DNA of 11,124 nt from Bacteroidota bacterium (GTDB taxonomy: Bacteria > Bacteroidota > Ignavibacteria > Ignavibacteriales > Ignavibacteriaceae). Under the pieces are notes generated by a model that searched no databases, was not told where the DNA came from, and saw only the letters and a program-made list of their open reading frames with translations. The position numbers and the translations under genes are program-made. Below are positions 8,897-11,124 of this stretch, one piece after another. The stretch is from assembly GCA_021793635.1 (NCBI GenBank), contig JAJYSI010000061.1, positions 1-11,124 of the forward strand, written 5' to 3'. Within the stretch, counting starts at the first letter, position 1. Each line of letters starts with the position of its first letter.

Positions 8897-9042
8897 TTAT
8901 TCCTTTTCTTCATTATATATTGAGTCTCAAAATTAAATATTGAACGCCTGAAATGCAATTTAAATAGAATGGGCTGAAGAAAGAATAATTTGCAAAAAGG
9001 GGAATTGTAAGACTTGCCGATATGGAGTATATAGGGAGAGAG

Positions 9043-9097
9043 GTGCATTCAGAGTGCATTCAGAGTGCATTCAGAGTGTATTCAGAGTGTATTCAGA
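9043..9097. repeat. Five tandem copies of an 11-bp repeat
   Basis: Three copies of GTGCATTCAGA (9043-9053, 9054-9064, 9065-9075) are followed by two copies of GTGTATTCAGA (9076-9086, 9087-9097). Spacing is exactly 11 bp, about one helical turn, so any protein binding each unit would sit on one face of the DNA. The shared C-to-T change in the last two copies implies stepwise expansion. Position is about 150-200 bp upstream of secA. Confidence 0.95.
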
Positions 9098-9102
9098 ACT
9101 TC

Positions 9103-9134
9103 GGGGACTATTATTGATTTTATTTCCCCTTTTT
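9103..9134 (+). terminator. Possible weak intrinsic terminator
   Basis: GGGGA (9103-9107) can pair with TCCCC (9125-9129) across a 17-nt loop, followed directly by five T residues. The same C-rich arm can instead pair with the 8993-9004 arm, so the two structures exclude each other. The stem is only 5 bp and no + strand gene ends here, so function is uncertain. Confidence 0.25.
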
Positions 9135-9292
9135 GAATGGTTTGTTAGATTTAGTTGGTATTAACTATAAAATTATAAGTCTTAGAGAAAAAGGGATAAC
9201 GTTTGATAATATTTAAATATTCAATTGGAGTATGTGAAGCAAGAAAAAATAGAAATATCATGTCTAATCTATATCTGTCCAAAATAAAATTG

Positions 9293-9356
9293 TATATAAC
9301 GTCTCTACGGGACTAATAAAACTTAGGGGGGAATTTTATTCTATAAGAGTGTAGAG
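9293..9356. repeat. Possible dispersed-repeat remnant
   Basis: Contains the short hairpin GTCTC-TAC-GGGAC (9301-9313, one G-T wobble) followed by the inverted pair AATAAAA (9315-9321) and TTTTATT (9334-9340). The arrangement recalls small palindromic intergenic repeats seen in many copies in some bacterial genomes. One copy in one window cannot prove that. Confidence 0.25.
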
Positions 9357-9358
9357 AA

Positions 9359-9392
9359 AAACCTCCGAGGTTTAGGAAAACCTCGGAGGTTT
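9359..9392. repeat. Perfect hairpin made of two palindromes
   Basis: AAACCTCCGAGGTTT (9359-9373) and AAACCTCGGAGGTTT (9378-9392) are exact reverse complements separated by AGGA. Each arm is also itself a palindrome except for its central base, so the site can form one long 15-bp hairpin or two small ones. Read leftward the hairpin is followed by TTTTTCTC and could terminate, but no - strand gene lies to its right. A dispersed palindromic repeat or a protein-binding double site are the main alternatives. Confidence 0.9.
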
Positions 9393-9466
9393 AGTTTAAT
9401 GTGAGATTACCCCAAGGTGGCAGATTTAATTAGGTTATGGGCAATATTATGTTTAATTTTGTTTAT

Positions 9467-9489
9467 CCGGAATTAGTCCGGTGTTTTTT
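9467..9489 (+). terminator. Terminator-like hairpin in the RRM gene leader, candidate attenuator
   Basis: CCGGA (9467-9471), loop ATTAG, TCCGG (9477-9481), then TG and six T residues (9484-9489), with a further T run at 9494-9500. It points rightward and ends 24 nt before the GTG start at 9514. No + strand gene lies between 1466 and here, so it has nothing upstream to terminate except the RRM leader transcript itself. Confidence 0.55.
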
Positions 9490-9501
9490 ATTATTTTTTT
9501 T

Positions 9502-9506
9502 AGAGG
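9502..9506 (+). promoter_or_regulatory. Ribosome-binding site of the RRM gene
   Basis: AGAGG lies seven nucleotides before the GTG at 9514. It fixes GTG 9514 as the start over the GTG at 9481, which lies in the terminator-like hairpin and would add a Phe/Ile-rich tail foreign to RRM proteins. Confidence 0.75.
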
Positions 9507-9513
9507 TTCTAGA

Positions 9514-9765
9514 GTGAGTACTAAATTATTTGTAGGTTCTCTGCCATGGTCGATAGACGATCAGGCATTACAAACAGCTTTTGAAGGACACGGAACTGTT
9601 GTCTCAGCAAAAGTTATAAAAGATCGTGAAACCGGAAGATCAAGAGGTTTTGGTTTTGTTGAGATGGAGAATTCTACTGATGCAGAAAATGCTATCAAAG
9701 CATTGAATGAATCGGAATTAGACGGAAGAAATATCGTAGTTAATGAAGCTAAAGCTCGCAAGTAA
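9514..9765 (+). CDS. Small single-RRM RNA-binding protein
   Basis: An 83-residue protein that is almost entirely one RNA recognition motif. RNP2 is LFVGSL at residues 5-10 and RNP1 is RGFGFVEM at 44-51, with the aromatic residues that stack on RNA bases in place (F6, F46, F48). The middle (DRETGRSRGFGFVEM) is typical of the Rbp family of cyanobacteria and of Bacteroidota/Chlorobi, where such proteins act in cold or stress response and bind single-stranded RNA. The chain stops at EAKARK without the Gly-rich tail some relatives have. It starts at GTG 9514 with an AGAGG ribosome-binding site. It is a single-gene unit: an attenuator-like hairpin sits in its leader and a strong terminator follows. 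Self-regulation through the leader is plausible but inferred. Confidence 0.93.
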   Translation: MSTKLFVGSLPWSIDDQALQTAFEGHGTVVSAKVIKDRETGRSRGFGFVEMENSTDAENAIKALNESELDGRNIVVNEAKARK

Positions 9766-9807
9766 TAAGATATTTTTAATCCCTCAATTCGGGAATTAAT
9801 TTCTGAT

Positions 9808-9832
9808 AGGCGTCTAAATTGACGCCTTTTTT
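9808..9832 (+). terminator. Intrinsic terminator of the RRM gene
   Basis: AGGCGTC (9808-9814), loop TAAATT, GACGCCT (9821-9827), running into six T residues (9827-9832). It lies 42 bp after the stop codon and is a textbook Rho-independent terminator. Confidence 0.9.
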
Positions 9833-10066
9833 ATTTATATTCGCGATTTTTTTCAACTGGATTATAATTATAGTCTTGTAAAAAACATTGTGACATTAAT
9901 ATCAAATGATTAAATAAATCATTGATTATTATTTTTTACTCCTCTATTTTTTATGTATGCGGAAATTTTCTATTGGTAACCATATTTTTTTAGGATGTTT
10001 TGCGCAATTAAGCCTACAGGTTTAATTTATACTACTGCATAAAATAATTTATTAATTTAACAAAAT
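9833..10066. other. AT-rich intergenic region upstream of the secreted TPR gene
   Basis: Very AT-rich and without a coding frame. It contains the palindrome TATAATTATA (9863-9872) and a dyad AATGATT-AAATA-AATCATT (9905-9923). TATACT at 10028-10033 could be a -10 element for the next gene, but no good -35 partner is seen at normal spacing. Nothing else is recognised. Confidence 0.6.
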
Positions 10067-10070
10067 GGAG
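10067..10070 (+). promoter_or_regulatory. Ribosome-binding site of the secreted TPR gene
   Basis: GGAG lies six nucleotides before the ATG at 10077. The frame also has an ATG at 10065, which overlaps this site, so 10077 is the better start. Confidence 0.7.
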
Positions 10071-10076
10071 TTACTT

Positions 10077-10841
10077 ATGAAGAAAGAGACTTTTTTAATT
10101 TTCAGCTTTATCCTAACGCTATTTATCTCTTTTAGCGCACTTGCACAAACAATGGATTCTGCAGCTGTAAAACCTTTTAATGACGGTTTGGTTAAAATGC
10201 AAAAAGCCGACTATTCGGGCGCACTAACGGACTTTGAAACTGCTCTGAAGGTTGAAAAAGATTACCGTATCTATTATCAGATGGCAGTAGCACAGGTAAA
10301 ATTGAATAACCTTACTGCAGCTATAACAGACTATGAAAATACAATTAAAACTAAACCTGATTTTGAAGCCGCTTATAATGATCTTGGTAACGTATATTTT
10401 AATTTAGGAAAATACCAAGATGCTATCAATAATTTTCAGAAAGTCCTTGATACATCAAAAAATGACACGTTAAAGAATGCAGTTAAGTTTAACATGTCGC
10501 TTGCTTACACAAATCTTGGTCAAGCAGCAGATAAAGTTAAGAATTATAAAAAAGCAATTGAGTATTTAAATAAAGCAGTGAGCTACAATGATTATGATGC
10601 CGCTTATCTTTTCTTAGCCCGCGATTATTTTTTAGTAAATCAATATGATAATACAATTAAGGCTAGCCAGAATGCTTTGAAATATAAAAAGACTATCGGT
10701 GAAGGAGGTCCTTATTATTATATGGGTGTTGCATACAGCAAAAAGAATAATACAAAAATGGCTAAGGAATATCTTGAAAAAGCAAAGGCTGATCCTGTCT
10801 ATAAAGGTGTAGCCGAAACAGTTCTCAAATCGTTAAAATAA
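10077..10841 (+). CDS. Secreted TPR-repeat protein of unknown function
   Basis: A 254-residue protein with a clear Sec signal peptide: MKKE, a hydrophobic core (FLIFSFILTLFISFSA) and a likely signal-peptidase I site after ALA (residues 21-23), so the mature chain begins at Gln24. The rest is tandem TPRs from about residue 30 to the C-terminus; clear units include GLVKMQKADYSGALTDFETA, YNDLGNVYFNLGKYQDAINN, and GVAYSKKNNTKMAKEYLEKA. No catalytic domain is seen. TPR arrays mediate protein-protein contacts, so a periplasmic adaptor role is likely; the partner is unknown. The ATG at 10077 follows a GGAG ribosome-binding site; an ATG four codons earlier is less likely. The gene stands alone, bounded by the RRM terminator upstream and its own strong terminator downstream. 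Confidence 0.88.
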   Translation: MKKETFLIFSFILTLFISFSALAQTMDSAAVKPFNDGLVKMQKADYSGALTDFETALKVEKDYRIYYQMAVAQVKLNNLTAAITDYENTIKTKPDFEAAYNDLGNVYFNLGKYQDAINNFQKVLDTSKNDTLKNAVKFNMSLAYTNLGQAADKVKNYKKAIEYLNKAVSYNDYDAAYLFLARDYFLVNQYDNTIKASQNALKYKKTIGEGGPYYYMGVAYSKKNNTKMAKEYLEKAKADPVYKGVAETVLKSLK

Positions 10842-10860
10842 ATTTCATGTCCTCCTAAAA

Positions 10861-10886
10861 ACCCCCGTAAATACGGGGGTCTTTTT
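10861..10886 (+). terminator. Intrinsic terminator, probably bidirectional
   Basis: ACCCCCGT (10861-10868), loop AAAT, ACGGGGGT (10873-10880), then C and five T residues (10882-10886). It lies 19 bp after the TPR gene stop. Five A residues precede and abut the stem on the left, so it should also work for leftward transcripts. Confidence 0.92.
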
Positions 10887-10973
10887 ATCCAAATAAGGCG
10901 GAACCCTCTTCAAGAAATCCAATCTCATCATTGTCACCTTAAAACCTTACCGATGTTGTATTCATTTGAAATC

Positions 10974-10996
10974 GGAACGGATATTAAATCCGTTCC
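10974..10996 (-). terminator. Hairpin after the right-edge gene, possible terminator
   Basis: GGAACGGAT (10974-10982) and ATCCGTTCC (10988-10996) form an exact 9-bp stem with a 5-nt loop. It is 34 bp downstream of the - strand stop at 11031. No proper T run follows on either strand, so it may stabilise the mRNA end and leave termination to the 10861 hairpin. Confidence 0.4.
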
Positions 10997-11030
10997 TAAA
11001 GGACTAATTTAGCCAATATAATTTCGAATT

Positions 11031-11124
11031 TTATTTACCGGAAGCAAGTTTAACATCAGCCCAGAAACTAAATTGGGAGGGCAATGAAGCACCTGACTGG
11101 TACCCGCCGCCGCCTCTGCGTCTT
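11031..11124 (-). CDS. C-terminal end of an unidentified gene, cut by window edge
   Basis: A - strand frame is open from the right edge to a TAA at 11031-11033 and gives about 30 residues: an Arg/Gly-rich piece (RRRGGGGYQSG) followed by QFSFWADVKLASGK. The alternating hydrophobic and polar residues suggest a terminal beta strand, as in some envelope proteins, but nothing specific is recognised. Another - strand frame is also open for 37 codons, so the choice rests on the more protein-like composition and on the hairpin that follows the stop. The gene would converge on the secreted TPR gene. Confidence 0.4.
   Translation of the reverse strand, partial: RRRGGGGYQSGASLPSQFSFWADVKLASGK

Larger units (their letters stand above)
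8993..9135. repeat. Exact 12-bp inverted repeats enclosing a 119-bp segment
   Basis: CAAAAAGGGGAA at 8993-9004 is repeated as its exact reverse complement TTCCCCTTTTTG at 9124-9135. The 119 bp between them contain the five 11-bp tandem repeats. No target-site duplication flanks the pair and no transposase is near, so a miniature element is only one reading; on either strand the second arm ends CCCCTTTTTG, which would also suit a transcript end. Confidence 0.75.
8897..9513. other. Gene-free divergent region between secA and the RRM gene
   Basis: About 617 bp with no credible coding frame on either strand. It must hold the promoters for secA (leftward) and the RRM gene (rightward), but no strong promoter match could be fixed. 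It contains an inverted-repeat pair with 11-bp tandem repeats (8993-9135), a short wobble hairpin (9301-9313), a strong palindromic hairpin (9359-9392) and a terminator-like hairpin (9467-9489), each listed separately. The rest, notably 9136-9290, is AT-rich and shows nothing recognisable. Confidence 0.8.

Noticed and set aside
8912..8917. TATAAT box upstream of secA on the - strand
   Set aside because: It is only 15 bp before the start codon, which would leave almost no leader, and no -35 element lies at normal spacing; likely chance in AT-rich DNA.
9043..9097. CRISPR-like array
   Set aside because: The units are 11 bp and directly adjacent with no spacers, and no cas gene is present.
9261..9317. 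Short 18-codon frame starting ATG TCT AAT in the secA-RRM gap
   Set aside because: No ribosome-binding site, no recognisable features, and it runs into the repeat-like hairpin.
9481..9513. Longer RRM protein from GTG 9481
   Set aside because: The added Phe/Ile-rich residues are encoded by the T tract of a terminator-like hairpin, and a proper ribosome-binding site precedes GTG 9514.
9905..9923. AATGATT/AATCATT dyad as an operator or terminator
   Set aside because: All but two of the 14 arm bases are A or T in a very AT-rich stretch, so a chance match is likely; no T run follows directly.

Overview
The window is AT-rich chromosomal DNA, most likely from a Bacteroidota/Chlorobi/Ignavibacteria-type bacterium. 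Four things point that way: the SecA carries a roughly 50-residue insertion ahead of its Walker A motif and ends in a zinc-binding SEC-C tail; there is a large TPR lipoprotein of a kind common in that group; there is a small single-RRM protein; and Shine-Dalgarno use is mixed, with clear sites before some genes and none before others. This placement is inferred from gene character, not from a database search. No phage, insertion sequence, CRISPR array, tRNA or rRNA was recognised.

Layout. Positions 1-1466 (+) hold two RNA methyltransferase genes in tandem: the 3' part of rlmN, whose start lies beyond the left edge, and a TrmH/SpoU-family gene 17 bp downstream. Positions 1517-8896 (-) hold five tightly packed genes, transcribed in the order secA, glnB (PII), an 821-residue TPR lipoprotein, mtgA (monofunctional peptidoglycan glycosyltransferase) and an AlbA_2/winged-helix protein. 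Gaps are 12, 45 and 55 bp, and the last pair overlaps by 4 bp, so one operon is likely. Its common theme is the cell envelope (export, lipoprotein, wall synthesis), with a nitrogen/energy sensor placed directly behind secA.

Positions 8897-9513 form the divergent gene-free region between secA and a small RRM RNA-binding protein (9514-9765, +). It is dense in structure: five 11-bp tandem repeats inside a pair of exact 12-bp inverted repeats, a perfect 15-bp-arm hairpin built from two palindromes, and a terminator-like hairpin just before the RRM ribosome-binding site. No + strand gene lies upstream for that last hairpin to terminate, so it looks like a leader attenuator. A good terminator follows the RRM gene.

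Positions 10077-10841 (+) encode a secreted TPR protein with its own terminator. At the right edge the C-terminal end of an unidentified - strand gene seems to enter the window, converging on it.

No clearly new defence or mobile system is visible. The parts most worth a second look are the structured secA-RRM intergenic region, the PII gene inside an envelope operon, and the possible distant resemblance of the large TPR lipoprotein to the SprE/PorW family of gliding and type IX secretion.
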